DNA of 64,000 nt from Ruegeria arenilitoris (GTDB lineage Bacteria; Pseudomonadota; Alphaproteobacteria; Rhodobacterales; Rhodobacteraceae): the NCBI RefSeq assembly GCF_042675705.1, contig NZ_JBHTJJ010000001.1; one strand, given 5' to 3'. The stretch's first letter is position 1; each line of letters starts with the position of its first letter. The translations under genes were made by a program, and so were the position numbers. The notes beneath the pieces are model-generated. The model saw only the letters and a list, made by a program, of their open reading frames with translations, had not been told where the DNA came from and did not search any database. Shown here one piece after another: positions 16,315-25,630 of this stretch.

Positions 16315-19300
16315 GGCGTTACCTTTCATATCCTCTGGCAGTCGGGGCAACCGCCTTTGCCCTTTCCGGCCCCGTGGCCGCGCAAGAGGAAGAGAGCGGC
16401 GGTCTGCTGACCGATTTCCTGCAAAACACGTTATCCGGGGACAACCGCAATATCCGGGTCATCGGGCTGGAGGGCGCACTGAGCTCTCGCGCACGCATTC
16501 AGGAGATCACGGTGGCCGACGACGAAGGTGTCTGGCTGACCATCAAGAATGCCGAACTGGATTGGAACCGGCTGGCCCTGATCCGCGGCCGGTTTTCCGT
16601 GAACGCCCTGACCGCCGAAGAAATCGACATCGCACGCGCGCCCGGCAAGACCACAACGGACGAACCGGCCGCCACCGCCGAGACCAAACCCTTCCAATTG
16701 CCCGAACTGCCCGTGGCGATCGAGATCGGTGAACTGCGCGTCGACGAGTTGTCTCTGGGCGAACCGCTGATCGGCGTTGCGGCAGACCTTTCGGTGGACG
16801 GAAACTTGAATCTGGCCGATGGCGCGCTGGACACCAAGCTGGACATCAATCGGTTGGACCGGGCCGGCGATCAGATAAATCTTGTGGCCGGTTTCCAGAA
16901 CGAAAGCCGGCAAATCGACCTGGACCTGACCATCTCCGAGGCGTCAGGTGGGCTGATTTCGACCGCATTGAATATTCCGGACAGCCCACCCATCGGCCTG
17001 ACGGCCAAAGGGTCCGGTCCGATCACCGACTTCACGGCGGATATCGGGCTGAGCAGTGACAATGTCGACCGTGTCTCGGGCCAGGTGCGCCTGCGCGGGA
17101 TCGAGAAGACCGAAGGGGCGGCAGACGAAGGCATTGCCTTTACCGCCGACCTGGGCGGCGACCTGACCCCATTTCTGGCCGCCAACATGGATACCTTCTT
17201 CGGTACGAATACACGCCTGTATGTCGATGGCCGTACCGGAGCCGAAGGTGCGCTGGAGATTACCGAGGCGGACATCACGTCCGAAGCTTTGAAACTGGAA
17301 GCGCAGCTCAGCCTTGGAACGGGCGGGGCGCTGCAACTGGCAGCCGTCCAGGCACGGATCTCGCCACCGGCCGGGGACGACGTGGTCCTGCCATTCGGTG
17401 GAGGAGACACATCCGTCAAGGCCGCACAGCTCTCTGCCCTGTTCGACCACGAAAACGGCAATCATTGGGACCTGAGCCTGACGACCGAGAATGTTGTCAC
17501 ACCCCAAGTCCAGATTGCGCACACGCGGTTGACCGCACAGGGCACCCTGACTCAGATCGGCGGTCTGGACCTGACCGGGGATCTTCAAGCCTCTCTGGAT
17601 GGTTTGGACTTGGCTGACCCTGCCCTGAACACAGCGGTGGGCGATCGCGTCACCTTGGATGGCCTGTTCGAATACGGACGGGACAAATCGCTCCGACTCT
17701 CGGGTTTCGAACTTGGGGGAACCGACTATTCAGCGACCGCCGATGCGGTCGTCAGCGGGCTGGAAAGCGGTCTGAAAATTGACGGATCGGCAACGGTGGA
17801 GGCGTCAGATCTGTCTCGTTTCTCTGAGGTCGCCAAATTGGATCTGGGCGGCCGGGCGTCGATCCGGGTCGAGGGGGCGGGCTCGCCGTTGGAGGGCAGT
17901 TTTGACGGCAAGCTGGCCGTTTCCGGACAAAACCTGTCCACTGGTCGGGGCGACATCGACCCCATCATCGCGGGCGAGACGGACATCACGCTGGACGCCA
18001 AGCGGGATGCAAACGGCATCCTGATCCGCGCTTTCACCATCGACGGCGAAACATTGAACGCACAGGCGGATGGCGCTGTCACCACTCCGAACGGCAATTT
18101 GACCATCGACGGCCAGGCCCGCGTGAATGCCTCGGACCTCTCAGTATTCTCCGGCCTCGCCAAGCGCGATCTTGCGGGGGCCGTTCAGGCCCAGGTGGAT
18201 GGCAAGGGCACCGTGCAGACCCTTGAGTTTGATGGCACTGCGCAGGTGACGACTACAGACCTGCAAACCGGGCTGGATCAGGTGGATCCGCTTGTGACCG
18301 GGCGCGTTGTCCTGAACTTCGACGGGGCCCGCACCGGTGACCGGATCGAAATTCGAAAAGCAACCGTTGACGCAGCCGCGCTGAATGCCCAAGTCGCGGC
18401 AACCATCGACGATCCGACCGGAAACCTGGCTTTTGACGGTCAGGCGCAGGTCGATGCCCCCGACCTGTCCGTCTTTTCCGGACTGGCAGGCCGTACGTTG
18501 GCGGGCGCGGTCACAGCGGATGTGACCGGTCGAGGGGCCCGTGGCAGCAAAGTCTTCGACGTGCAGGGCAAAATCAATGCAGAGGACATCCTGACCGGAA
18601 TCGAAGCGGTGGATGCGCTGATCCCCGGACAGACGACGCTGACAGTCGACGCATCGAACGGCGATGAAGGGTTGAACATCCGAAACTTCCGGCTTGCAGG
18701 GACAGCCTTGTCCGCCAACGCATCCGGCATCTTGAGCCGCGAAAGCGGCGGGCTGAGCTTCTCCGCCGCGTTGGACGACCTCGCCCGGGTTTCACAGACC
18801 CTGACGGGACCGCTGAAGGTGAACGGGAATGTGGCCCCCACATCCAGCGGAGTCGAGGGCACGGTCAGAGTGACCGGCCCGGAGACGTCCTACGCCAATC
18901 TTGTAGGCAGCGTGAATACGGATGGCTCGGCCGACCTAGACTTTGACGCCAAGTTCGATCGGGTCGAACGTTTTGCGCCCGAGTTTCCGGGCAGCTTGAC
19001 GGCGAAAGGCAATGCAACGCGCCAGAACGGCGTGTGGACCATTGATGCCAATGCCGCCGGACCGGCCGAAATCAGTAGTGCAGTCAAAGGAACCTATGAC
19101 GAAGCCTCGGGCAATGCCGACATTTCTGCACAGGGCGGCGTCAATTTGGGTATTGCAAACATCTTCATAACGCCCAACAAGATCGACGGATCGGCCCGGT
19201 TCGACCTGGCGTTGAAGGGCAAGCCGGCGCTGGAGTCGGTGAGTGGTCAGATCACCACCTCAGGGACGTCGATGGCGATCCCCAGCGTTGGGCAGACCAT

Positions 19301-20402
19301 CACCGATATCGGCGGAACTGTAGACCTTGCCAACAGCCGCGCAACGATTTCGATGCGCGGCGGCATGCGCGCCGGAGGCGGATTTACAGTCAGTGGCCCG
19401 GTCGACCTGACACCGCCGTTCAACGCGCAGATCACAACTGCAATCAACAACCTCGTCCTGACCGACAATCTTCTGTACGAGACCACGTTGAACGGCCAGA
19501 TCGCAATGACGGGCGCCTTGGCAGGGAACAGTTCGCTGGTCGGGCAGATCACGTTTGGCGAGACCAACATCAACCTGGCCGCGGCATCTGGCGCGGTGGG
19601 GGCCGCGCCGATCCCGAAGATCGAACACGTGAACGAAAGCAATGCAAGCTACGTCACTCGGGAACGGGCGCAGCTGGTTGAAAAAGAGGAAACGTCGCAA
19701 TCGGACTCTCGCATCTCTCTCGACATCAGCCTGTTGGCCCCCAAGGCGGTTTTCGTGCGGGGCCGCGGTGTGAATGCTGAATTGGGCGGTGCTATCTTCA
19801 TCAAGGGCACCACCAAATCCGTCATCCCATCGGGCCAGATCGAACTGATCCGCGGCAATCTGGACATCCTTGGCCGGAGGCTGGCGCTGACCAAGGGCGT
19901 GGTCAGCCTGCAGGGCGACCTGACGCCGTATATCGAGTTCGAATCCTCGGCCAGCACTTCGGATGGAACCGCGACGTTGGAAATCGCGGGCCCGCTGGAT
20001 TCTCCGACAGTCGATGTGTTCTCGGACCCCGAACGCCCCGCCGAAGAGGCGCTGGCCATGCTGCTGTTCGGCAACCGCTTTTCCGAACTGTCCCCGTTTG
20101 TCATTGCCCAGATGGCCGCGTCGCTGGCCCAGCTGAGCGGTGCCGGTGGCGATGCCACCAAGGGCGTTCGGGACGCCACGGGCGTAGATACCGTCGACGT
20201 CGGCGCGACCGAGGGCGGCGGCGGGCGTCTGGGCGCCGGCGCTTATCTGAGCGACAACCTGTACACCGATTTCACCGTGAACACCGAAGGCGACACCGAG
20301 GTGAACCTGAACCTGGACGTCAGCGACAGCGTGACGGTGCGTGGCACCGTAGATGGGCGCGGCGATACCGGCATCGGGATTTTCTTCGAGCGTGACTACT
20401 AG
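16311..20402 (+). CDS. tamB: TamB-type translocation and assembly module protein (DUF490/AsmA-like)
   Basis: A 1,363-residue TamB homologue: an N-terminal membrane anchor or signal (YPLAVGATAFALSGPVAAQ), a long repetitive beta-rich middle with recurring phrases such as NLTIDGQARVNASDLSVFSG, NLAFDGQAQVDAPDLSVFSG and QTTLTVDASN, and the C-terminal DUF490 domain (VFVRGRGVNAELGG, PSGQIELIRGNLDILGRRL, ERPAEEALAMLLFGNRFSEL). TamB spans the periplasm as a hydrophobic beta-taco groove and partners TamA. It starts with TTG inside the tamA stop (4-base overlap). The repeats appear as near-copies at the DNA level around 18,100-18,550, suggesting internal duplication. Confidence 0.88.
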   Translation: MRRYLSYPLAVGATAFALSGPVAAQEEESGGLLTDFLQNTLSGDNRNIRVIGLEGALSSRARIQEITVADDEGVWLTIKNAELDWNRLALIRGRFSVNALTAEEIDIARAPGKTTTDEPAATAETKPFQLPELPVAIEIGELRVDELSLGEPLIGVAADLSVDGNLNLADGALDTKLDINRLDRAGDQINLVAGFQNESRQIDLDLTISEASGGLISTALNIPDSPPIGLTAKGSGPITDFTADIGLSSDNVDRVSGQVRLRGIEKTEGAADEGIAFTADLGGDLTPFLAANMDTFFGTNTRLYVDGRTGAEGALEITEADITSEALKLEAQLSLGTGGALQLAAVQARISPPAGDDVVLPFGGGDTSVKAAQLSALFDHENGNHWDLSLTTENVVTPQVQIAHTRLTAQGTLTQIGGLDLTGDLQASLDGLDLADPALNTAVGDRVTLDGLFEYGRDKSLRLSGFELGGTDYSATADAVVSGLESGLKIDGSATVEASDLSRFSEVAKLDLGGRASIRVEGAGSPLEGSFDGKLAVSGQNLSTGRGDIDPIIAGETDITLDAKRDANGILIRAFTIDGETLNAQADGAVTTPNGNLTIDGQARVNASDLSVFSGLAKRDLAGAVQAQVDGKGTVQTLEFDGTAQVTTTDLQTGLDQVDPLVTGRVVLNFDGARTGDRIEIRKATVDAAALNAQVAATIDDPTGNLAFDGQAQVDAPDLSVFSGLAGRTLAGAVTADVTGRGARGSKVFDVQGKINAEDILTGIEAVDALIPGQTTLTVDASNGDEGLNIRNFRLAGTALSANASGILSRESGGLSFSAALDDLARVSQTLTGPLKVNGNVAPTSSGVEGTVRVTGPETSYANLVGSVNTDGSADLDFDAKFDRVERFAPEFPGSLTAKGNATRQNGVWTIDANAAGPAEISSAVKGTYDEASGNADISAQGGVNLGIANIFITPNKIDGSARFDLALKGKPALESVSGQITTSGTSMAIPSVGQTITDIGGTVDLANSRATISMRGGMRAGGGFTVSGPVDLTPPFNAQITTAINNLVLTDNLLYETTLNGQIAMTGALAGNSSLVGQITFGETNINLAAASGAVGAAPIPKIEHVNESNASYVTRERAQLVEKEETSQSDSRISLDISLLAPKAVFVRGRGVNAELGGAIFIKGTTKSVIPSGQIELIRGNLDILGRRLALTKGVVSLQGDLTPYIEFESSASTSDGTATLEIAGPLDSPTVDVFSDPERPAEEALAMLLFGNRFSELSPFVIAQMAASLAQLSGAGGDATKGVRDATGVDTVDVGATEGGGGRLGAGAYLSDNLYTDFTVNTEGDTEVNLNLDVSDSVTVRGTVDGRGDTGIGIFFERDY

Positions 20403-20426
20403 GGTTGGGCGGGACCGCCACCCTAG
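20399..20426. terminator. Hairpin spanning both stop codons of tamB and dnaE
   Basis: CTAGGGT (20399-20405) pairs with ACCCTAG (20420-20426), with GGCGG/CCGCC stacked inside. The stem includes the TAG stop codons of both convergent genes. No T-run follows, so any termination would be by the stem alone or Rho-assisted. Confidence 0.45.
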
Positions 20427-23400
20427 ACCTCTTCGACGGACAAGACCCCATCCAGTGATTTGATGGCACCCTTGATTTGGGGATTGATCGGGAACTCCTG
20501 CCCCAGATCCATTTCGACCTCGCCCGGCAAACCCGGATCCAGCAGACACAAATGGATCGGCCCTTTCGAGGCGTTCTTGGCCGCCCCCGCGGCATCCGCG
20601 AGAACGCTGGCGACCGTCGACAGCGCCTGTGATTGGTCCAAAAAGATACGAAGCCCGGTCGCGCCGGCCTCGGCCACGACTGAATCCGCCGGCCCGACCG
20701 AGCGCGCCAGCAGCTTCAGCTGGTCGGCCTCCATCGTGGCTTCGGCCGTCAGCACGACCTGCGCGCCGGTTTCCAGGTATTCGCGTGATTTCTCCAGGGT
20801 TTCCGAGAACAGCGTCACCTCGTACGCCCCCGTCGGGTCGGACAGCTGTGCAAAGGCGAACCGGTTGCCCTTGGCCGATTTCCGCTCCTGTCGCCCGGCG
20901 ACCACACCGGCCATCTTGGCGATCAACGGACCCGAGCGTGCCTTTTCGGTGACCTCGTCGAGTGTCATCACCTGCTTGCGTTTCAGGGCCGGCATGTAGT
21001 CGTCCAGCGGGTGGCCGGACAGGTAGAAGCCGATCGCCTTGAATTCTTCGCTCAGCCGTTCGGCGGGCAGCCAGTCGGGCGATTTCGACAGGCGCGGTTC
21101 AGGCAGATCGTCGCCCGCCTCGCCGAACAGCGATACCTGGTTCGAGTTCTTCTGTTCGTGGATCGCCGCCGAATACTGCACCAGCTGTTCCAGGCTTTCG
21201 AAGACCCGGCGGCGGTTCTTGTCCAGCTCGTCAAAGGCCCCCGCGCGGGCCAGCATCTCCAGCGGCCGTTTGCCGACCTTCTTCAGATCGACCCGGCGGG
21301 CAAAGTCAAACAGGTTGACGAACGGCTTGTCGCCCCTGCCCTGCACCACGAGGTTCATCGCCTCGACGCCCACGTTCTTGAGCGCGCCCAGCGCATAGAC
21401 CAGTCTGCCATCCACCACATCAAACGTCGCCTGCGACCGGTTTATGCAAGGCGGCACATAGGGCAGTTCCAAACCCTTGCGGACCTCTTCGAAATAGATC
21501 GCCAGCTTGTCGGTCAGATGGATATCGCAGTTCATGACACCGGCCATGAATTCGACCGGGTGGTTCGCCTTCAGCCAGCCGGTCTGATAGCTGACCACCG
21601 CGTAGGCCGCCGCGTGAGATTTGTTGAAGCCGTAGTTGGCGAATTTCTCCAGCAGGTCGAACACCTCGGACGCCTTCTTGGCATCTACCCCGTTCGCGGC
21701 TGCCCCGGCCTCGAATTTCGGGCGCTCGGCGTCCATCGCCTCTTTGATTTTTTTACCCATCGCGCGGCGCAGCAGGTCGGCGCCGCCGAGGCTGTAGCCC
21801 GCCATGACCTGCGCGATCTGCATCACCTGTTCCTGGTAGACGATGATACCTTGGGTTTCCTCGAGGATATGGTCGATCAGCGGGTGAACGGATTGGATCT
21901 GGCGCTGGCCGTTCTTGACCTCGCAATAGGTGGGGATGTTCTCCATCGGGCCGGGGCGGTAGAGCGCCACGAGCGCCACGATGTCCTCGATGCAGGTGGG
22001 CTTCATGCGCTTTAGCGCATCCATCATGCCCGAGCTTTCAACCTGGAACACCGCCACGGTCTTGGCCGCGGAATAAAGCTTGTAGGTGGCCGGATCGTCC
22101 AGCGGGATCGCGTTGATCTCGTTCACTGCGCCTTCGGGCGGGTCATAGAGCTGCCGCCCGTCGGCGGCGATGTGCAGGTCGCGGCCCGACTTGCGGATCA
22201 GGTCCACCGCATTCTGGATCACGGTCAGGGTTTTCAGGCCCAGAAAGTCGAACTTCACCAGACCGGCCTGTTCCACCCATTTCATGTTGAACTGGGTCGC
22301 GGGCATGTCCGAGCGCGGGTCCTGGTAGAGCGGCACCAGCTCGTCCAGCGGCCGGTCGCCGATCACCACCCCGGCGGCGTGGGTCGAGGCGTTGCGCAAC
22401 AGCCCCTCGACCTGCTGGCCGTAAGTCAGAAGGCGGTCCACCACCTCTTCGTTGCGGGCCTCTTCGCGCAGGCGGGGTTCGTCCTTGAGCGCCTTTTCGA
22501 TCGACACCGGCTTGACCCCTTCGACCGGGATCATCTTGGACAGGCGGTCCACCTGGCCGTAAGGCATCTGCAGCACCCGCCCGATGTCACGCACCGCCGC
22601 CTTGGACAAGAGCGCGCCGAAGGTGATGATCTGGCCCACCTTGTCGCGGCCGTATTTCTGCTGAACGTAGCGGATCACCTCTTCGCGGCGGTCCATGCAG
22701 AAGTCGATGTCGAAGTCGGGCATCGAGACCCGCTCGGGGTTCAGGAAGCGTTCGAACAGCAGGCTGTAGCGCAGCGGGTCGAGGTCGGTGATCGTCAGCG
22801 CATAGGCCACCAGCGAGCCCGCCCCCGAGCCCCGCCCCGGCCCGACCGGAATGTTGTGCTCCTTGGCCCATTTGATGAAGTCGGCAACGATCAGGAAGTA
22901 GCCGGGGAACCCCATGCCTTCGATGATGCCCAGTTCGAAATCCAGACGCTTCTGGTATTCCTCGGGCGGGACGGCATGGGGGATCACCGCCAGACGTTTC
23001 TGCAGCCCCTCGTTGGCTTGACGCCGCAGTTCCTCGACCTCGTCATCGGCGAATTTCGGCAGGATCGGGTTGCGCTTGTAGGCCATGAAGGCGCAGCGCT
23101 TGGCGATCTCGACGGTGTTCTCGATCGCCTCGGGCAGGTCGGCGAAGAGCGTGGCCATTTCCTGCGGCGACTTGAAATAGTGCTGCGCGGTCAGGCGTCG
23201 GCGGCCCTCTTGCTGGTCGACATAGGCGCCCTCGGCGATGCAGATCAGGGCGTCGTGCGCCTCGTACATGTCCGAGGTTGGGAAATAGACGTCGTTGGTC
23301 GCGACCAGCGGCAGGTTCTTGGCATAGGCCATTTCCACGTGGCCGCGTTCGGTCAGGCGTTCGGCCTCGGGCTGGCCGTCCTCGCCGGGATGGCGCTGAA

Positions 23401-23923
23401 GTTCGATATAAAGGCGATCGGGGAACATCGCGGCCAGCCGGTCCACCAGCGCCTCGGCGGCCGAGCGCTGGCCCTGCTGCAGCAGGCGGCCCACGGGGCC
23501 GTCCGGTCCGCCGGTCAAGCAGATCAGCCCATCGGAATGCGCAGCCAACTCCTCAAGCGTGACCTGCGGCAACTGCCCGCCCTTGTCCACATAAAGGCAC
23601 GAACTGAGCTTCATCAGATGCTCGTACCCCGTCTCAGATTGTGCCAGCAGTACAATCGGCGCGGGGGGCTTGGGTTTTTCCCCCGGCTGCGCCTGGATAT
23701 ATGCCAGATCAACCTGGCAGCCCATGATCGGCTGCACACCCGCACCACTTGCGGTAACCGAGAATTCCAGCGCTGCGAACATGTTGTTGGTGTCCGTCAC
23801 CGCAACTGCGGGCATGTCCATCTGCTCGCACAGCGTTGGCAGTTTTTTCAGGCGCACCGCCCCCTCAAGAAGGGAATATTCGGTGTGAACTCGGAGGTGG
23901 ATGAATCGAGGAGTACTGCTCAT
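20423..23923 (-). CDS. dnaE: DNA polymerase III subunit alpha
   Basis: The 1,166-residue replicative polymerase catalytic subunit. The N-terminal PHP domain opens with HLRVHTEYSLLEGAVRLKKL; the polymerase core includes VGPGRGSGAGSLVAYALTIT and the catalytic aspartates in MPDFDIDFCMDRREEVIRY; a helix-hairpin-helix region and an OB-fold (MAGVVAGRQERKSAKGNRFA) follow towards the C-terminus. Length and motif order are those of the DnaE1 type. It stands alone, convergent with tamB; the gene immediately upstream (xdhA) is divergent. The start has the usual IHLRVHTEYSLL context. Confidence 0.95.
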   Translation of the reverse strand: MSSTPRFIHLRVHTEYSLLEGAVRLKKLPTLCEQMDMPAVAVTDTNNMFAALEFSVTASGAGVQPIMGCQVDLAYIQAQPGEKPKPPAPIVLLAQSETGYEHLMKLSSCLYVDKGGQLPQVTLEELAAHSDGLICLTGGPDGPVGRLLQQGQRSAAEALVDRLAAMFPDRLYIELQRHPGEDGQPEAERLTERGHVEMAYAKNLPLVATNDVYFPTSDMYEAHDALICIAEGAYVDQQEGRRRLTAQHYFKSPQEMATLFADLPEAIENTVEIAKRCAFMAYKRNPILPKFADDEVEELRRQANEGLQKRLAVIPHAVPPEEYQKRLDFELGIIEGMGFPGYFLIVADFIKWAKEHNIPVGPGRGSGAGSLVAYALTITDLDPLRYSLLFERFLNPERVSMPDFDIDFCMDRREEVIRYVQQKYGRDKVGQIITFGALLSKAAVRDIGRVLQMPYGQVDRLSKMIPVEGVKPVSIEKALKDEPRLREEARNEEVVDRLLTYGQQVEGLLRNASTHAAGVVIGDRPLDELVPLYQDPRSDMPATQFNMKWVEQAGLVKFDFLGLKTLTVIQNAVDLIRKSGRDLHIAADGRQLYDPPEGAVNEINAIPLDDPATYKLYSAAKTVAVFQVESSGMMDALKRMKPTCIEDIVALVALYRPGPMENIPTYCEVKNGQRQIQSVHPLIDHILEETQGIIVYQEQVMQIAQVMAGYSLGGADLLRRAMGKKIKEAMDAERPKFEAGAAANGVDAKKASEVFDLLEKFANYGFNKSHAAAYAVVSYQTGWLKANHPVEFMAGVMNCDIHLTDKLAIYFEEVRKGLELPYVPPCINRSQATFDVVDGRLVYALGALKNVGVEAMNLVVQGRGDKPFVNLFDFARRVDLKKVGKRPLEMLARAGAFDELDKNRRRVFESLEQLVQYSAAIHEQKNSNQVSLFGEAGDDLPEPRLSKSPDWLPAERLSEEFKAIGFYLSGHPLDDYMPALKRKQVMTLDEVTEKARSGPLIAKMAGVVAGRQERKSAKGNRFAFAQLSDPTGAYEVTLFSETLEKSREYLETGAQVVLTAEATMEADQLKLLARSVGPADSVVAEAGATGLRIFLDQSQALSTVASVLADAAGAAKNASKGPIHLCLLDPGLPGEVEMDLGQEFPINPQIKGAIKSLDGVLSVEEV

Positions 23924-24268
23924 ACGAGGCAGGCTATCGCACTCGCGACCCGGGAAAAAGCCGGAACAGTTAAGGGTAATTGCTGAAAAAATAGCCGCGC
24001 ATTATTCGGAGATTCCAGAAGGTGCTTCAGCCGACGCCGCCGGCGTTTCACCAAAATCTCTTTCAATTCAGATGCCTAGATAATAATGACGTGGTGCATA
24101 TCAAGGCATGGGATCGGGAATGGTACATTCGGCAGGCAGTTTTTCTTGCCAGCGCGCACAGGCTGTTTCTAACATCTTCAGGCAAGCTACAAGCCCGCTT
24201 CTTTCTCTACGTCGCATCGAGACAGGAGCACCCATGGGCGCAACCGGGTAAGGCGACGGGTTTCAAGA
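23924..24268. other. Divergent dnaE/xdhA intergenic region
   Basis: This 345-base gap must hold the promoters for dnaE (leftward) and the xdh operon (rightward). It is AT-richer than its surroundings around 23,970-24,090. Several open frames cross it, but none has coding character or a family match. I see short GC stems just upstream of xdhA (24,220-24,265) but no structure I can name; a xanthine- or guanidine-type riboswitch cannot be claimed. Confidence 0.5.
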
Positions 24269-25630
24269 ATGAATATCACGTTTCTTCTGAACGGAGAGAC
24301 AGTGGAGCTGACGGATGTCGATCCGACGGCCACATTGCTGGATTGGCTGCGCGAGGATCGCGGCCTGACCGGCACCAAGGAAGGCTGCAACGAGGGCGAT
24401 TGCGGGGCCTGCACCGTCATGGTTACGGACGAGGCCGGTGCCAAGGCGCTGAATTCCTGCATTCTTTTTCTGCCTCAACTGCACGGCAAGGCTGTGCGCA
24501 CGGTCGAGGGGGCGAGCGGGCCCGACGGCGAGCCCCATCCGGTGCAGCAGGCGATGGTGGATCTTCATGGCTCGCAATGTGGATTCTGCACACCCGGTTT
24601 CGTGATGTCGATGGTGGCGAGCCATGCAAATGGCGCGACCGATCACGACACGCAACTGGCCGGCAACCTGTGCCGCTGCACCGGCTATGCGCCGATCATC
24701 CGCGCGGCAAAGGCCGTCGAAGACCAGCCGGTGCCGGTCTGGGTCAAGGACAAGCCGGTTGCGGCCAAGCCGGTCTCGCCCCTCCTGCCGAAGTCATCCG
24801 ACGAACTGGCCAAAGTCTTTGCCGACCATCCCGGTGCAACTTTGATCGCGGGTGCCACCGATGTCGGCCTCTGGGTCACCAAGCAGCTGCGGAACCTGGA
24901 CCCGGTGATATTTCTGGGCGGATGCGATGATCTGAAAGAGATCTCGGTCACCGAAGACGAAGTGCGCATCGGCGCGATGGTGGACATGAACCGCATGGGC
25001 GCGGCGATGGCCGATCTGCATCCGTCCTATGCCGAGATGATCCGGCGCTATGCCAGCGTTCAAGTGCGCCACGCGGCTACGGTGGGCGGCAACATCGCCA
25101 ACGGCTCTCCCATTGGAGACAATCCGCCCGCACTGATCGCGCTGGGGGCCACATTGCACCTGCGCAAGGGCGACGAGAGGCGGGCGATCCCGCTGGAGGA
25201 TTTCTTTGTTGATTACGGCAAGCAGGATCGCGCGCCCGGCGAGTTCGTGGAAGCGATCAGCTTTATGCGCCAACCCGATCGGCTGAAATGCTACAAGCTG
25301 AGCAAACGGTTCGATCAGGATATCTCGGCCGTCTGCGGCTGTTTTAACATCACCGTTTCGGACGGCGTCGTCTCGCAAGCCCGGATCGCCTTTGGCGGAA
25401 TGGCCGGTGTGCCGAAACGCGCGACACAGGTTGAGGCCGCGCTGACCGGTCGCCCGTGGACGGCGGAAACGGTTCAAAGCGCCTTGCCGGCCTTTGCCGA
25501 GGACTATTCCCCGATGAGCGACATGCGTGCCTCGGCCCGCTACCGGCTGGAGACCGCAAAGGCCATGCTCGAACGCTATTTTCTAGAAGATCAGGGCGAG
25601 CTGACCAATGTGCTGGAGGTTTCGGCATGA
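24269..25630 (+). CDS. xdhA: Xanthine dehydrogenase small subunit (2Fe-2S and FAD)
   Basis: A 453-residue subunit carrying electrons away from the molybdenum site. Residues 1-~165 hold two [2Fe-2S] clusters: CNEGDCGACTV with a later CILFLPQ, and GSQCGFCTPGFVMS with CRCTGY. Residues ~190-450 hold the FAD domain (ATLIAGATDVGLWVTK, ATVGGNIANGSPIGDNPPA) and its C-terminal CO-dehydrogenase-flavoprotein domain. Xanthine dehydrogenase oxidises hypoxanthine to xanthine to urate with NAD+. It overlaps xdhB by four bases (ATGA). Confidence 0.93.
   Translation: MNITFLLNGETVELTDVDPTATLLDWLREDRGLTGTKEGCNEGDCGACTVMVTDEAGAKALNSCILFLPQLHGKAVRTVEGASGPDGEPHPVQQAMVDLHGSQCGFCTPGFVMSMVASHANGATDHDTQLAGNLCRCTGYAPIIRAAKAVEDQPVPVWVKDKPVAAKPVSPLLPKSSDELAKVFADHPGATLIAGATDVGLWVTKQLRNLDPVIFLGGCDDLKEISVTEDEVRIGAMVDMNRMGAAMADLHPSYAEMIRRYASVQVRHAATVGGNIANGSPIGDNPPALIALGATLHLRKGDERRAIPLEDFFVDYGKQDRAPGEFVEAISFMRQPDRLKCYKLSKRFDQDISAVCGCFNITVSDGVVSQARIAFGGMAGVPKRATQVEAALTGRPWTAETVQSALPAFAEDYSPMSDMRASARYRLETAKAMLERYFLEDQGELTNVLEVSA

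Noticed and set aside
19260..20549. Open frame of 429 residues opposite tamB and crossing into dnaE
   Set aside because: Antisense to the DUF490 domain of tamB; crosses the terminator hairpin between two real genes.
22172..23986. Open frame of 604 residues opposite dnaE
   Set aside because: Antisense shadow of the conserved polymerase gene; no family character.
24200..24268. Possible purine-type riboswitch before xdhA
   Set aside because: Short GC stems are present, but I cannot match a known xanthine, purine or guanidine riboswitch core; a covariance search would be needed.
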